64,000 nt of DNA from Pedobacter sp. Leaf216 (GCF_001421515.1 NZ_LMKM01000023.1:67707-131706); one strand, 5' to 3'. Positions 18,632-28,572 are shown, numbered from the stretch's first letter. Notes: generated by a model from the letters alone, not told the origin. A program made the numbers and translations.

Positions 18632-19783
18632 TTATTTTAAAACAACTACCTTCCTTCCTGAAACACTAAAGCTTACATCGCCAGTTTCTGATAGAATTTT
18701 CAAAATGCTTGTTAAACTCCTTTGCTGGGAAATTCTGCCTGCAAATGTTAATTCTGGATTCTTTTTGGTTTTATAAATCACCTCGATACCATAAACCCTT
18801 TCGAGTTTTCTCATAATACTTTCAAGATCTTCATTATTAAAAAGAAAGTATCCTCCACGCCAGGCAAGCACCCCGTTGGGATCAACATCAGTAACACTTA
18901 AAATCTGTTTTCCAAGTACAGCTTGTTGCCCCGGAATAAGTATACTTGATTTAGCAAAGTGTTTAGGATGAATTTTCACACTCCCCTCAATTAATGTGGT
19001 TCTGCTATCGGCTTCATTATCATAAGCATTAACATTAAAGTGCGTACCCAAAACTTCAACTTCCTGATTTGCAGTTGAAACTATGAAAGGCTTGGTTTTA
19101 TTTTTAGTTACTTCAAAATAGGCCTCTCCAGATAGGAAAACCTTTCTACTTGCTGAAGTGAACGTACCAGGAAATTTAAGTGAAGAAGCAGCATTTAGAT
19201 GTACCTTGGTTCCATCTGAAAGGTAAACAATTAAGGTTTGGCCTGCCGGCGTACGTATTTCGTTTATTAATTTCGGATCGGTTGCTTCAGCTTGTTTGGC
19301 TATCCTATAAACAAGTGTTCCACTGCTATCATGATGTATATTTAAATCGCTGGGCAAATGCAGCTTTCCTGCTTCTCCGAGCTTGATTATCTTTCCATCA
19401 TTTTGAATAAGAACGGCTTCATTCTGTATGAGTGTCTTATGTTTAAAATTTTGAGCAACCAATTTAACATGCTGTACCGAATGCGTTTTGTATCTGTTGA
19501 TTAATAATGTGCCAATAACAAGTATGATTGCAGCAGCACTCGCCCATTTTATCAAATGCATTGAAAAGACAGGCTTCCTCTTTATTTTTTTATTAATTTT
19601 ATCAAGAAGAATATCCCTGTAAAATGCTTCATCACCATTATGGGTTGGCAGCAACTGGAAATTATCCTCACCATATTGTTCATAATAGTTAAATAGTTCT
19701 ATCTCTTCAGCATCAGTACATCTGCCATCCAGCCATTTAGCTGCCAGTTGCATGTACTTTTTTCTTTGTATATTGTTTTCCAT
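18632..19783 (-). CDS. FecR-family anti-sigma factor
   Basis: 383 residues: a cytoplasmic N-terminus (about 1-80, with AAKWLDGRCTDAEEIELFNYY), one membrane helix (WASAAAIILVIGTLLI, about 84-99), a periplasmic FecR domain (IRTPAGQTLIVYLSDGTKVH and LSGEAYFEVTKN), and a C-terminal DUF4974-type domain (FNNEDLESIMRKLERVYG) that contacts the receptor STN domain. It holds the ECF sigma factor until the SusC receptor is loaded with ligand. It lies between the sigma gene (51-bp gap) and SusC (84-bp gap) in the standard order. Confidence 0.92.
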   Translation of the reverse strand: MENNIQRKKYMQLAAKWLDGRCTDAEEIELFNYYEQYGEDNFQLLPTHNGDEAFYRDILLDKINKKIKRKPVFSMHLIKWASAAAIILVIGTLLINRYKTHSVQHVKLVAQNFKHKTLIQNEAVLIQNDGKIIKLGEAGKLHLPSDLNIHHDSSGTLVYRIAKQAEATDPKLINEIRTPAGQTLIVYLSDGTKVHLNAASSLKFPGTFTSASRKVFLSGEAYFEVTKNKTKPFIVSTANQEVEVLGTHFNVNAYDNEADSRTTLIEGSVKIHPKHFAKSSILIPGQQAVLGKQILSVTDVDPNGVLAWRGGYFLFNNEDLESIMRKLERVYGIEVIYKTKKNPELTFAGRISQQRSLTSILKILSETGDVSFSVSGRKVVVLK

Positions 19784-19834
19784 ATTTGGTTGCTATATAC
19801 ATAGTACTGTTTTTGTTTGCTTACCCTTAGCGGC

Positions 19835-20404
19835 TTACAAAAAAAAAATCAAAAAGTATTTACCAAGTTTAATTTTGAGGATCTTTAGTGCCTTGCTTAT
19901 ATGTGCTTCTACAGTTTTTAAAGATATACCAAGCTTAGCTGCGATCTGCTGTTGAGATAATCCTTCTACCCTGCTGAGTTCAAAAACCAATCTGCATTTT
20001 TCTGGCAATGATGATATGGCTTTATTGACCTCCAGCTCCAACTCTTTATATTCCAAATCGTTTTGAAGAACGCTTTCCTGTACATAAAATTTGTTTTGCT
20101 GTTCCAAAATATAAGATTCAGCTTTATATTTCATCCCCCAGTATTTTAAGACCTGGTTTCTTACAGCCCCCTTAAAGTAATTCGTTAAAGACTGGATTTC
20201 GGGCATATGAGTCCGGCGTTTCCAGATTGAAACAAAAAGTTCGTTTACCAAATCCTCTGCATCCTGAAAATCATCGAGCTTTTTTTTGGCATTTGTAAAC
20301 ACAACTTTCCAATATCGATAATAAATTTCCCTAAAGGCGTTTTCATCACTTTTACCAAGTAAATCCAATAATTCCAGATCCGTCATGGATTGATATATAG
20401 CCAT
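19835..20404 (-). CDS. ECF RNA polymerase sigma factor (FecI-like)
   Basis: 189 residues. Region 2 contains FREIYYRYWKVVF and DAEDLVNELFVSIWKRR; region 4 contains LPEKCRLVFELSRVEGLSQQ and IAAKLGISLKTVEAHISKAL. This is the usual Bacteroidota FecI-type size and layout. It should direct polymerase to the PUL genes downstream after release from FecR. Upstream is a 455-bp spacer that holds a 15-base match to the sialic-acid operator at 20573. A lysine-rich C-terminal tail follows region 4. Confidence 0.93.
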   Translation of the reverse strand: MAIYQSMTDLELLDLLGKSDENAFREIYYRYWKVVFTNAKKKLDDFQDAEDLVNELFVSIWKRRTHMPEIQSLTNYFKGAVRNQVLKYWGMKYKAESYILEQQNKFYVQESVLQNDLEYKELELEVNKAISSLPEKCRLVFELSRVEGLSQQQIAAKLGISLKTVEAHISKALKILKIKLGKYFLIFFL

Positions 20405-20572
20405 TTAAGTGTTTTATATTCTTTTTAAGGTGTGTGACTAAACCATCAATTTTTAATGCTTTATTTCTATAAACGGGGAGCACCCCTGTGGGATTTATTA
20501 CATGTGTTAACTTAAGGCCTATAGACTTATCATTGTATAAAGAAATAAGACAGTAGCCACTAGATGTAAAAT

Positions 20573-20591
20573 TATTATGTTATACATGAAA
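20573..20591. promoter_or_regulatory. Second copy of the sialic-acid GntR operator-like site
   Basis: The first 15 bases, TATTATGTTATACAT, are identical to the palindrome at 35813-35831 next to the GntR gene; the last four are GAAA instead of AATA. The GT-TAT-AC core is intact. It lies 169 nt upstream of the ECF sigma start and about 270 bp after the sulfatase stop. Binding by the same regulator is inference. Confidence 0.5.
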
Positions 20592-20774
20592 AAATAAACC
20601 CATTGTATCTATCCAAATACGTCATAATCGATGGAAACGTTTATTGGAACAGTGATGATTCCAAAAGCCTAGCCTTATTTAAGGATAGTGTAGTTCGTAA
20701 AGGGTCAAGGGATATAATGCAAGGTTTTAGCGCAAACCTGTTCGTTTAAAACATGAGAAACAGCATCTGGCTAT

Positions 20775-20803
20775 TGAGAGGAAACATCTTTCCTTTCCTC
20801 TCA
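20775..20803 (-). terminator. Hairpin downstream of the sulfatase gene
   Basis: TGAGAGGAAA (20775-20784) and TTTCCTCTCA (20794-20803) pair perfectly over 10 bp with a 9-nt loop, 56 nt past the sulfatase stop on the minus strand. No T run follows, so termination strength is uncertain. It marks the likely end of the sialic-acid operon. Confidence 0.45.
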
Positions 20804-20859
20804 ACCTGAACTACGATTCAGCTTTGATCTGTAATTGTTTTTTTTAGATCTGCCAAAAG

Positions 20860-22407
20860 TTATTGTTTTTTTAAGGTTTCCTTTGCATCCAAATCTTCAT
20901 ATTTGGCAATCTGAGTATTAAGCTGCTTTTTTAAGTTGGCGGTAATCTTTTCGAATCCCTTTGCACCATATTTATTTTGAATTTCATGCGGATCACTTTT
21001 TAAATCATAAAGTTCCCATCCGTTAACACGTTTATAAAAACGGATTAGTTTATATCTTTCGGTACGTATGCCAAAATGGGGGGAAACTGAATGTTCTCCA
21101 TTTTCATAATAGTGATAATATAAAACTTTTCTTCGCCTGGTACGGTCTTTTAGTGCGGGCAACATTGATTCACCCTGTATATCCCTTGGGATATTGATTT
21201 TTGCAATATCAAGTACGGTAGGTGCAATATCAAGATTCATTACAAAATTTTCAGATATGGAACCTGGTTTAACTACACCAGGATATCTCATTACCATTGG
21301 CGTACGGAAGGATTCTTCGTAAATCCATCTCTTGTCGAACCACCCATGCTCTCCGAGGTAAAAACCTTGATCTGATAAATAAATAACTATCGTATTGTCT
21401 TTCAATTTGTTTTTCTCCAGGTAATCAAGTGTTCTGCCTATATTTCGGTCGAGAGATTTAGCAGTACTTAAATAATCGCGCATATACCTCTGAAACTTCC
21501 ATTCTGTTAAAGCTTTACCTGTTAGTTTTTGAGCATTGAGATCATTTTGGATGGGTTTGTAATAGGCATCAATAGCTGCTTTTTGCGTCGCATCCATTCT
21601 TTTAAAATTTCCGTCTGCCGCTTCCGCTCCGTCACTTCCAAACATTTTAAGATCATATCCCATGGTCATAGTCTTCTCTATTGACATGTCCTGAATTTTA
21701 GCCGCTTCCCGCCCTTTAAAGGTATCATAAAAATTAGCTGGCAAAGGAAAATTAACTTTGTCATAGCTACCCAGATCGGCAGTATCAGGAAGCCAGACCC
21801 TGTGGGTCGCTTTGTGACCAATTACCAAACAAAATGGTTTGCTTACATCTCTTTTATCCAACCATTGTTCGGTAACGTCTTCTATCACATTCGACACATA
21901 ACCGTTAACGCGTCTTTTTGTGCCATCCATCATATTAAAATCCGGATTGTAGTATTGTCCCTGTTCGGGTAGGATCTGCCAGAAATTAAATCCCTGAGGT
22001 TTGCTTTCAAGATGCCACTTGCCTATCCAGGCAGTTTGGTAGCCCCCACTTTGAAGCTGTTTTATGAACGAATCCTGATCGCCATTGAATACAGAGCTTT
22101 CATTATCTTTAAAACCATTTTTATGGCTGTATTTACCTGTCAGGATTACTGCTCTGCTCGGACCGCATATTGAATTTGTAACATAGGCCTTATTAAACCT
22201 TACGCCTTCTTTGGCAATCCGATCGATATTTGGCGTTTGCATAAGTTTACTTCCATAAGCACTTATCGCCTGGTAAGCATGATCATCAGAAACAATGATA
22301 ATAATATTAGGTCTTTTAGCAGTAGGCGGCTGTTTTTGTGCAAATGAGCAAAATGAGACATTGCAAAGGATGGCAATTACTAATAAATTCAATTTAAAGG
22401 TTTTCAT
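20860..22407 (-). CDS. Family S1 sulfatase (secreted)
   Basis: 515 residues with a signal peptide (1-23). The metal-binding IIVSDDHAYQ gives D41/D42. The formylglycine motif CGPSR places the modified Cys at residue 81, followed by AVILTGKYSHKNG. Later motifs include KWHLESKPQGF, TIVIYLSDQGFYLGEHGWFDKRW and a C-terminal YDLKSDPHEIQNKYG. These are S1 family sulfatases, which need a separate maturase not seen here. The layout resembles GlcNAc-6-sulfatases and related glycan sulfatases, but the substrate cannot be fixed. As last gene of the sialic-acid operon it may remove sulfate from sialylated mucin-like glycans. The 97-bp gap before it is larger than elsewhere in the operon. Confidence 0.88.
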   Translation of the reverse strand: MKTFKLNLLVIAILCNVSFCSFAQKQPPTAKRPNIIIIVSDDHAYQAISAYGSKLMQTPNIDRIAKEGVRFNKAYVTNSICGPSRAVILTGKYSHKNGFKDNESSVFNGDQDSFIKQLQSGGYQTAWIGKWHLESKPQGFNFWQILPEQGQYYNPDFNMMDGTKRRVNGYVSNVIEDVTEQWLDKRDVSKPFCLVIGHKATHRVWLPDTADLGSYDKVNFPLPANFYDTFKGREAAKIQDMSIEKTMTMGYDLKMFGSDGAEAADGNFKRMDATQKAAIDAYYKPIQNDLNAQKLTGKALTEWKFQRYMRDYLSTAKSLDRNIGRTLDYLEKNKLKDNTIVIYLSDQGFYLGEHGWFDKRWIYEESFRTPMVMRYPGVVKPGSISENFVMNLDIAPTVLDIAKINIPRDIQGESMLPALKDRTRRRKVLYYHYYENGEHSVSPHFGIRTERYKLIRFYKRVNGWELYDLKSDPHEIQNKYGAKGFEKITANLKKQLNTQIAKYEDLDAKETLKKQ

Positions 22408-22504
22408 TAATTTAAAAATTTTAATCCGGACATATTTTTTTAACTCATTATTTTAAGTAGGGCAAAACTGAAATCGTTAATTGATAATTTATCGAAGTCA
22501 CCAA

Positions 22505-23686
22505 TTAATAACCTAAGCTTTTCAACAACTGCGTACAGTACCATTCCTGCCTCGGTAAGTGGAAAGGACCTTTAAATAAATTACCCTTTGCCGTTTGTGC
22601 TACTGTACCATCCCGGTGCAGGTATCCAAACCATTCACCACTTTGCTGATCATGAAATTTATCGTAAGCATAATCGTGGACCATTTTGTGCCAGCGTGCG
22701 TATTTTTCATTTCCGGTTAATGTATAAGCCAGTAATGTTGCAATGATGGTTTCGTTTTGTGGCCACCAGAATTTCATATCCTGCCAATATTCCTGAACAG
22801 GTTTGTTGTACACATCTTTGAAATATAGAATTCCTCCATATTCCTTATCCCAGCCCCGCTCCCACATATAATCGAGTATCTTACATCCGAGTTTAATCAA
22901 TTCCGGATCGTTGTTCCGGTATTTTGCTTCATGCAGGATAAACCAGGCACCTTCAATGGCATGGCCAGGATTTAACGTTCTTCCATCAATATGATCAATT
23001 ATAGAACCATCTGGAGCCACTTGCTCCATCACGCACTGAATATCATCTTTGACAAAATCATTTTTGATCTCGTCAATCCAGGTCAAAATCCATTCATCGC
23101 AACGTGGATCGCCAATGGTTTCTCTCAATTGCTGTGCAGTATTCATCATAATCATTGGAACACCGATACCTTTTGATGGACGTGTATCGGTGAACTTTGC
23201 AGGCAGCAATCCTGGCGTAGTGGAATATTCAATGCATTTTCCAAAAAGATGCCTGGCCTTTTCGGCCGCAGCTTTATCTCCACTTGCTTTTGCATAGGCC
23301 GCATTGGCAATTACAGCGAACGTTTCCGAAAAGTAATAACGCCTTTTACGGATCGGTTGGCCATTGCGGGTAACATGAAAAAACATTTGTCCGTCGGCAT
23401 CGAAACAAAACCGGTTTAAAAAGTCGATTCCCGATTTTGCCCCGTCAAGCCACTCCTGTTTGGGTTCAATGGTATTAAAAAGTGTAGACAATAACCAGGC
23501 AGCACGGCCCTGGATCCATACGGCCTTATCATCATCAATCAGGGTTCCGTCATGATCACGCATTAACAAATATCCGCCATATTCCTGATCAACCGATCTG
23601 GGGAACCAAAACGGAACCGTATTGTTTAACAATTGGCTTTTATAAAACGATGCGAGTGATTTCAGTTCTTCATTGGTATAGCTCAT
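22505..23686 (-). CDS. AGE-family N-acylglucosamine 2-epimerase (ManNAc to GlcNAc)
   Basis: 393 residues forming an (alpha/alpha)6 barrel. Markers are PFWFPRSVDQEYGGYLLMRD near the N-terminus, GRAAWLLSTLF, NPGHAIEGAWFILHEA (catalytic-His helix) and FKGPFHLPRQEWYC near the end. The renin-binding-protein type of this family interconverts ManNAc and GlcNAc without phosphorylation. In Bacteroides fragilis the nanLET cluster uses such an enzyme after the lyase, which fits its place in this operon. Cytoplasmic, no signal peptide. It starts 6 bp after the esterase gene stop, so it is co-transcribed. A second, diverged AGE enzyme occurs in the mannan locus. Confidence 0.85.
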   Translation of the reverse strand: MSYTNEELKSLASFYKSQLLNNTVPFWFPRSVDQEYGGYLLMRDHDGTLIDDDKAVWIQGRAAWLLSTLFNTIEPKQEWLDGAKSGIDFLNRFCFDADGQMFFHVTRNGQPIRKRRYYFSETFAVIANAAYAKASGDKAAAEKARHLFGKCIEYSTTPGLLPAKFTDTRPSKGIGVPMIMMNTAQQLRETIGDPRCDEWILTWIDEIKNDFVKDDIQCVMEQVAPDGSIIDHIDGRTLNPGHAIEGAWFILHEAKYRNNDPELIKLGCKILDYMWERGWDKEYGGILYFKDVYNKPVQEYWQDMKFWWPQNETIIATLLAYTLTGNEKYARWHKMVHDYAYDKFHDQQSGEWFGYLHRDGTVAQTAKGNLFKGPFHLPRQEWYCTQLLKSLGY

Positions 23687-23692
23687 ATGGGT

Positions 23693-25765
23693 TTAATTTA
23701 TGGGAATGGAAAATGTGGAAGCCGGCAATTTTGCTTCGTTGATTAAATTGGCTCTCGTAAAGGGTTGCCAGGCGTATAATACCCGGATAACTTTTAATTC
23801 CTTTGGGACCGTTAGATGCACTTTGTTATTAAAAAAAGCAGATTTCACTTTGAGGTGATTTCCGTGATCATCCTCTACTTCGAAACCTTTTAGTATTTCA
23901 TCATTAGCCGTCATAAGCTTTTTGGCTTGATTAAAGGTTATCACTATGGTATTTCGCATCTTTACTGCTTTTATAGCTACAGGGCCGCTGGAAAGAACAT
24001 TGTGATGATAGGTATTTTTAAGGGCAAGCAAGGCCAGGCGTTCGCCAATCTCTTTTTTATGTGCTGGATGTACATTAACCGAATCGCCCAGATCAGAACT
24101 TACCGCCATCCCCGAATTGGGGATAACTGCCTGCAGTTTTCGCTGGGCATCTCTGAAATAAGGCCATGAAGGACGATCAATAGCAGAAAGCTGAACATAA
24201 TAAAAAGGAAAATTGCGCTGCCATTTTTTTCGCCAGCTTTTTACCAACAACGGAAATTCATGAGTAAAAAGTTCAACATTGTGCGCATTGCTTTCTCCCT
24301 GATACCAGATTACACCTTTTATCGGGAAGCCGACTAAATTTGAAATCCCGGCTTCGTAATTATAGGCCGGTTCATAAGGATGCCGCTGTTTTGTGTTTAT
24401 GGCATTCTTAAGATTTAAATCTGCCCTGCTCCGCACCCAATCCTGCATAAAATCAGATTTCCGCCAGTTAGCCAATAAATCAACCAACAGGTCATCATGC
24501 TCCAGAGTTTTGCGGTCGATCCACGATTCCATTGTTGAACCACCAACGGCCATTTGAATCAATCCTATGGGAACTTGTGAAACTGCAGAAAGTTTTTCTC
24601 CGAAATAATAAGCAACCGCTGAAAAATTACCTACCTGATCTACATCTGCTTTTGCCCAGCTACCAGAAAAATAATGGAGTGCGTTAATTTGGCCCAATGT
24701 TTTTTCATCCCAGCTGATGTTATCGGTTTCGGCCAATAAATTATACTTTAACAACCTGATGCTGGGATTTTTATTTAAATGGCTCAAAGTAGCCTGTGCA
24801 GTGGCCGAAGATTTCAAGGGGAAGGCCATATTAGACTGACCTGAGCATAGCCATAAATCTCCGATCATTACATCATTAATGAAGATATCATGCTGTTTGG
24901 AGATTACCCTCATTGTATACGGCCCGCCAAATTTCGTGGGCGGAAAAAACACTTTCCAGCTGCCATTTTTATTGGTAATGACATGTTTAATGATGTGATT
25001 AAGTTCAACTGTTACCTTTTCGCCGGCATTGCCCGTACCGTAAACAGGAATTGGCTGATCGCGTTGCAAAACCATATGATCGGAAAAAATTGCATCCAGT
25101 TTAAAACCGCCAAAATCACCTATGATATGGCTGTAAACAGTTTTGGCTATTATTCCTGCCCCTGTAATATCAGGATGCAGATCATCAGCAAATAGATCGG
25201 GGCGGTTACTCAAAGCCGCGTTGAGGTCTAAAAGTTCAAATTGATTTATCCCTGCAATTTGTTCAATCTTCTTCTGGACCTGCCAATACCAGTCCCTTGT
25301 ACCTGATTTAAACCTTGGATGCCCACTAAAAATTGGACTGAGCTTGCAGATATAAATTTTAAGCTTTGGGTTACCTTGTTTTAATTGCTCAATGAGCCAT
25401 TGATAATCTGCTTGAAATTCGTCTTTATAATTTGGCCAGTTCCGTGGATCGGTATCATTTAAACCAAGGTGAACTATGGCTACATCAGCACGAAATTTTA
25501 ATGCCTCATCAAATTCCTTGGTTTTATAGTAAGGATTGTGACCTTTTTTTAAAAGCGTTGCTCCACTATGCCCAAAATTGCCCACCAGATAGTTATTGCC
25601 CAATAGCTGCTGCAATTGTGCGGGGTAAGATTCTTGTTTGGGATTGGCCAGTAGATAACCTGCGGTAACTGAGTTTCCGATACAGGCCACTTTTATTTTT
25701 TGCGCGTAGCCATTGGTGCTGATCAGAAAAAACAGCATTGAAACTATCCCTAAAAAAGCTTTCAT
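23693..25765 (-). CDS. Two-domain sialate O-acetylesterase (SGNH + SIAE domains)
   Basis: 690 residues with a signal peptide (1-21). Domain 1 (about 24-215) is an SGNH hydrolase: block I GNSVTAG with Ser32, FGHSG, GLND, and DDLHPD giving Asp195/His198 as the likely pair. Domain 2 (about 220-690) is a sialate O-acetylesterase: LWLCSGQSNMAF with Ser311, GVIWYQGESNAH, and a late VHPAHKKEIGERLA. Both catalytic sets look intact, so the enzyme probably removes acetyl groups at more than one position of sialic acids or neighbouring sugars. It is co-transcribed with the sialidase (6-bp gap). O-acetylation blocks sialidases, so it would act before the next enzyme. Confidence 0.88.
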   Translation of the reverse strand: MKAFLGIVSMLFFLISTNGYAQKIKVACIGNSVTAGYLLANPKQESYPAQLQQLLGNNYLVGNFGHSGATLLKKGHNPYYKTKEFDEALKFRADVAIVHLGLNDTDPRNWPNYKDEFQADYQWLIEQLKQGNPKLKIYICKLSPIFSGHPRFKSGTRDWYWQVQKKIEQIAGINQFELLDLNAALSNRPDLFADDLHPDITGAGIIAKTVYSHIIGDFGGFKLDAIFSDHMVLQRDQPIPVYGTGNAGEKVTVELNHIIKHVITNKNGSWKVFFPPTKFGGPYTMRVISKQHDIFINDVMIGDLWLCSGQSNMAFPLKSSATAQATLSHLNKNPSIRLLKYNLLAETDNISWDEKTLGQINALHYFSGSWAKADVDQVGNFSAVAYYFGEKLSAVSQVPIGLIQMAVGGSTMESWIDRKTLEHDDLLVDLLANWRKSDFMQDWVRSRADLNLKNAINTKQRHPYEPAYNYEAGISNLVGFPIKGVIWYQGESNAHNVELFTHEFPLLVKSWRKKWQRNFPFYYVQLSAIDRPSWPYFRDAQRKLQAVIPNSGMAVSSDLGDSVNVHPAHKKEIGERLALLALKNTYHHNVLSSGPVAIKAVKMRNTIVITFNQAKKLMTANDEILKGFEVEDDHGNHLKVKSAFFNNKVHLTVPKELKVIRVLYAWQPFTRANLINEAKLPASTFSIPIN

Positions 25766-25771
25766 GTAGGT

Positions 25772-27325
25772 TTATTTTATAATTTCTTTTACTGGAATAC
25801 GCACAAAATATAAATCTTTCCAGCCCTCATAAAAGAAGCCAATGGTATTGTCATCAATTTTAGTCAGTGAAGAATAACCAAAAAACTTTCTATCATCCAC
25901 CAAAATTTCATTTTTGCTGTTCCAGGTTTCCCCTAGATCTAAACTTGCTTTAACAGTCAGGTTATACCGGTTGGCCTGCGTGTTATTATTTCCGAAAAAT
26001 ACCACTTCAGTTGGTTTGCCTTTTAACAGCACATTCGCCTTAATAAAACTGGCCATACAAATCGGATCTGGAAGCGCGTTGTAAGAGGTATGGTGCTCTG
26101 TCCAGGTTTTCCCCAGGTTATCAGTAGTTGCCACGCTTCTAAAACTTCCGCGGTTATCGCGCATGTTCACCATTAAAACCCCCGGCGTGGTTTCGATGAT
26201 CTGGCTTTCTGTGGTATTTGGTTTCGGCCCGTCTTCTGTTTTCCAAGTTAAACCATGGTCCGGACTGTATACCAGCGTGGAATATGGCATTGCGTTTTCA
26301 TCCCAGTATTGAGCGGCAAAAACCAGTTTCCCATCAGCCATGGCTATACCACTGCCCGGTCCGTTAAAAAACAGGTTCCATTCAGGATCTTTCGTACCTT
26401 TAGTAATACTTCTTGGTACCGACCAGGTCAATCCATCATCATCGCTGCTCACCATAACCAATTGGCCGGTTACATCTTCCGATAGCCCTGGTTTGGAGCC
26501 TGCAATAGAACGGTTTCCTTTACTCCATAATGCAGCTACCCAGATTTTTTTGCTAACAGGATCAAAAAGCACCGCCGGATCGCCAACACCATTATTTTCA
26601 TTCGGCTGTCCCATATCCATAATCACTTTCATGGGTTGCCAGCTTTTGCCTCCATCTGTACTTCTGCTCATGCCCACATCGATATTTCCCGGCAAATCGC
26701 CCGAGTTTCTATAACGGATATCATAAACCGTAATCAGCGAACCTTTATCAGTGATTGCTATTCCCGGTATCCTGAAAGTGTTGATCCCGTTTTCTCCAGC
26801 TTTTTTTACAGCAACGCCCAGTCTTTTAACAAAACCTTGCCCTTCTTCTTTAATTACATATTTTTTTGCATTATCAGAGAGAATCTGACTGGCATGAAAT
26901 TCAATTTTTGAATCGATATCTGCCTCTTCTTTTAGTTTAGCACTAAACCAGATGTAATGCATACCAGGCTTAAGTTTTAGATTGAGATCAAAACTTAAAC
27001 TCCCCGTTGAGGGGTTAACTGTAGTCAGTTTGTTTTTAGCTGCAAAAAGTGGTTCCTGATCTGTAAAATACACATCAATTTTTTCTATCGATCGAAGTGC
27101 AACCGGGTTAAGATTGGCGGTGATCGTTTTGAAAGAAATTTCTTTTTCCCCTGCCGGGATATAAATCCGTACGCTCAAAAGCGGGTTCGATTCCAATCCT
27201 TTTAAAACCGGGACAACCGGAGATGATGCGGTAATAGTTATTCCTTTTAATGGAAGCGCTTTTAATGTAAATGAGGCAAGCATGAGCAATAAACTTAAGC
27301 CAGCTTTTCTTTTAATATTTTTCAT
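25772..27325 (-). CDS. Exo-alpha-sialidase (GH33, BNR repeats)
   Basis: I place the start at MKNIKRKAGLSLLLML (27325). The longer frame to 27358 overlaps the permease gene and lacks a proper signal peptide. The first 150 residues after the signal form a beta-rich N-terminal domain; the six-bladed propeller follows. The FRIP arginine motif is at about 184-187. Asp-box repeats STDGGKSW, SPDHGLTW, TTDNLGKTW and SLDLGETW are visible, as is the ETTPGVLMVNMRDN region with its Arg. It cleaves terminal alpha-linked sialic acid from glycoconjugates in the periplasm or at the surface. It starts 13 nt after the permease stop. Confidence 0.92.
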   Translation of the reverse strand: MKNIKRKAGLSLLLMLASFTLKALPLKGITITASSPVVPVLKGLESNPLLSVRIYIPAGEKEISFKTITANLNPVALRSIEKIDVYFTDQEPLFAAKNKLTTVNPSTGSLSFDLNLKLKPGMHYIWFSAKLKEEADIDSKIEFHASQILSDNAKKYVIKEEGQGFVKRLGVAVKKAGENGINTFRIPGIAITDKGSLITVYDIRYRNSGDLPGNIDVGMSRSTDGGKSWQPMKVIMDMGQPNENNGVGDPAVLFDPVSKKIWVAALWSKGNRSIAGSKPGLSEDVTGQLVMVSSDDDGLTWSVPRSITKGTKDPEWNLFFNGPGSGIAMADGKLVFAAQYWDENAMPYSTLVYSPDHGLTWKTEDGPKPNTTESQIIETTPGVLMVNMRDNRGSFRSVATTDNLGKTWTEHHTSYNALPDPICMASFIKANVLLKGKPTEVVFFGNNNTQANRYNLTVKASLDLGETWNSKNEILVDDRKFFGYSSLTKIDDNTIGFFYEGWKDLYFVRIPVKEIIK

Positions 27326-27338
27326 TTTTTCTGTTGTG

Positions 27339-28568
27339 TTAAGCATCTTCAAAATCATTGAATTTGGGACGCAGGAAATAAAGTTGAATCATTAGTGCGA
27401 TAAAGACGATAATGGATAACATGGCAAAATCTTTACCCAAGCTCCCTGAATCAGTTGATTTACCTAATAAGTCGGTAATAAAGGCCCCTGCAAAAACACC
27501 CGTCATATTCATCACACCATATGCCGTGGCCCTGTATTTTGAAGAAACAAACTGGCAGAGTATGGGCATATTATTGGCATCGAACATCCCGTAACCAAAC
27601 CCGAAGCAAAAAGCAGCGCCAATTATATTGAATAACGAATGCCCAAAACCGATAAGCAGCAGTGATGGAATGGTTAAGGCCAAACCTATGGCGCTGGTAT
27701 AAATACGGCCTTTAATATTTTTTTGTACCCATTTATCGGATAAAATACCACCAAAAATAACTCCTAAAAATGAAGAGGCTGCAATTGTAATGGTCGAAAT
27801 AGGCCCTGCCTTTGCCATATCGATACCTAAATTATCGGCGAATAATGTGGGAAGCCAGTTTTTTGTTGCCCAGCCAGGTAAACTCGGAATGGCAAAATAA
27901 ATTAGGATTATCCAGAAAGATATATTGCTGAACAACAGTGCCAATCCTTTAAATAAAGATGGCTTAAGCAGGATATTTTCACTTTCTGGCACAACTAATT
28001 GTTTTTTCTCTTTTAAAAAGAATACCAGTATAACCGCATAAATAATGCCTACAAAACCAAAAGAATGAAAGGTAGCCTGCCAGGAGAATTTGGAAGCAAT
28101 GGTTGCGCCAAAACCGCCTAAAGCCTGGCCCATGTAAAGCCCGGTCATGTGGATACCGATTGCAATTGATCTGGTTTTCGAACTATGGTAATCGGCAATA
28201 AGCGATAATCCGGCAGGAATGTACAATGCCTCACTCACGCCCATTAACGCCCTTAACCAGTAAATTTGACTAAAAGTAGTGGCATAGCCCATTAAAAACG
28301 TTACCAGTGACCATACAAGCAAACTGCCAACAATTAGCCATTTTCTGTTTATCTTATCGGCAATAATGCCAGATACAGGGCTCATTAGACCGTATATCCA
28401 TAAAAAAATAGCCATTAAGTAACCGAAGTTCGTGGCCGATTTCAGCTCTGCAATATCCATCTGCATGGCCGGTTTCATAGTCGAAAGCATTTGGCGGTCC
28501 ATATAGTTCAACAGCGCCACAAACCAAAGCAGGCCAACAACTACCCATGCATATCTATTTTCTCTCAT
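27339..28568 (-). CDS. MFS sugar-acid permease, probable sialic acid importer
   Basis: 409 residues with about 12 membrane helices. MFS markers are NYMDRQMLS after TM1, GIIADKINRKWLI between TM2 and TM3, and LMGVSEALYIPAGLSLI. The sequence type is the anion:cation-like group of MFS that holds hexuronate and sialic acid carriers. Bacteroides nan clusters use an MFS NanT, and this gene lies between the mutarotase (4-bp gap) and the sialidase. Transport of Neu5Ac across the inner membrane is therefore the best reading, though it rests on context. Confidence 0.85.
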   Translation of the reverse strand: MRENRYAWVVVGLLWFVALLNYMDRQMLSTMKPAMQMDIAELKSATNFGYLMAIFLWIYGLMSPVSGIIADKINRKWLIVGSLLVWSLVTFLMGYATTFSQIYWLRALMGVSEALYIPAGLSLIADYHSSKTRSIAIGIHMTGLYMGQALGGFGATIASKFSWQATFHSFGFVGIIYAVILVFFLKEKKQLVVPESENILLKPSLFKGLALLFSNISFWIILIYFAIPSLPGWATKNWLPTLFADNLGIDMAKAGPISTITIAASSFLGVIFGGILSDKWVQKNIKGRIYTSAIGLALTIPSLLLIGFGHSLFNIIGAAFCFGFGYGMFDANNMPILCQFVSSKYRATAYGVMNMTGVFAGAFITDLLGKSTDSGSLGKDFAMLSIIVFIALMIQLYFLRPKFNDFEDA

Positions 28569-28572
28569 CTAT

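Larger units (their letters stand above)
20405..20859. other. 455-bp spacer between the ECF sigma gene and the sialic-acid operon
   Basis: No gene on either strand. It holds two signals, an operator-like palindrome (20573-20591) and a 10-bp hairpin (20775-20803) after the sulfatase gene. No TAnnTTTG box close to the sigma start was found. Confidence 0.5.
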
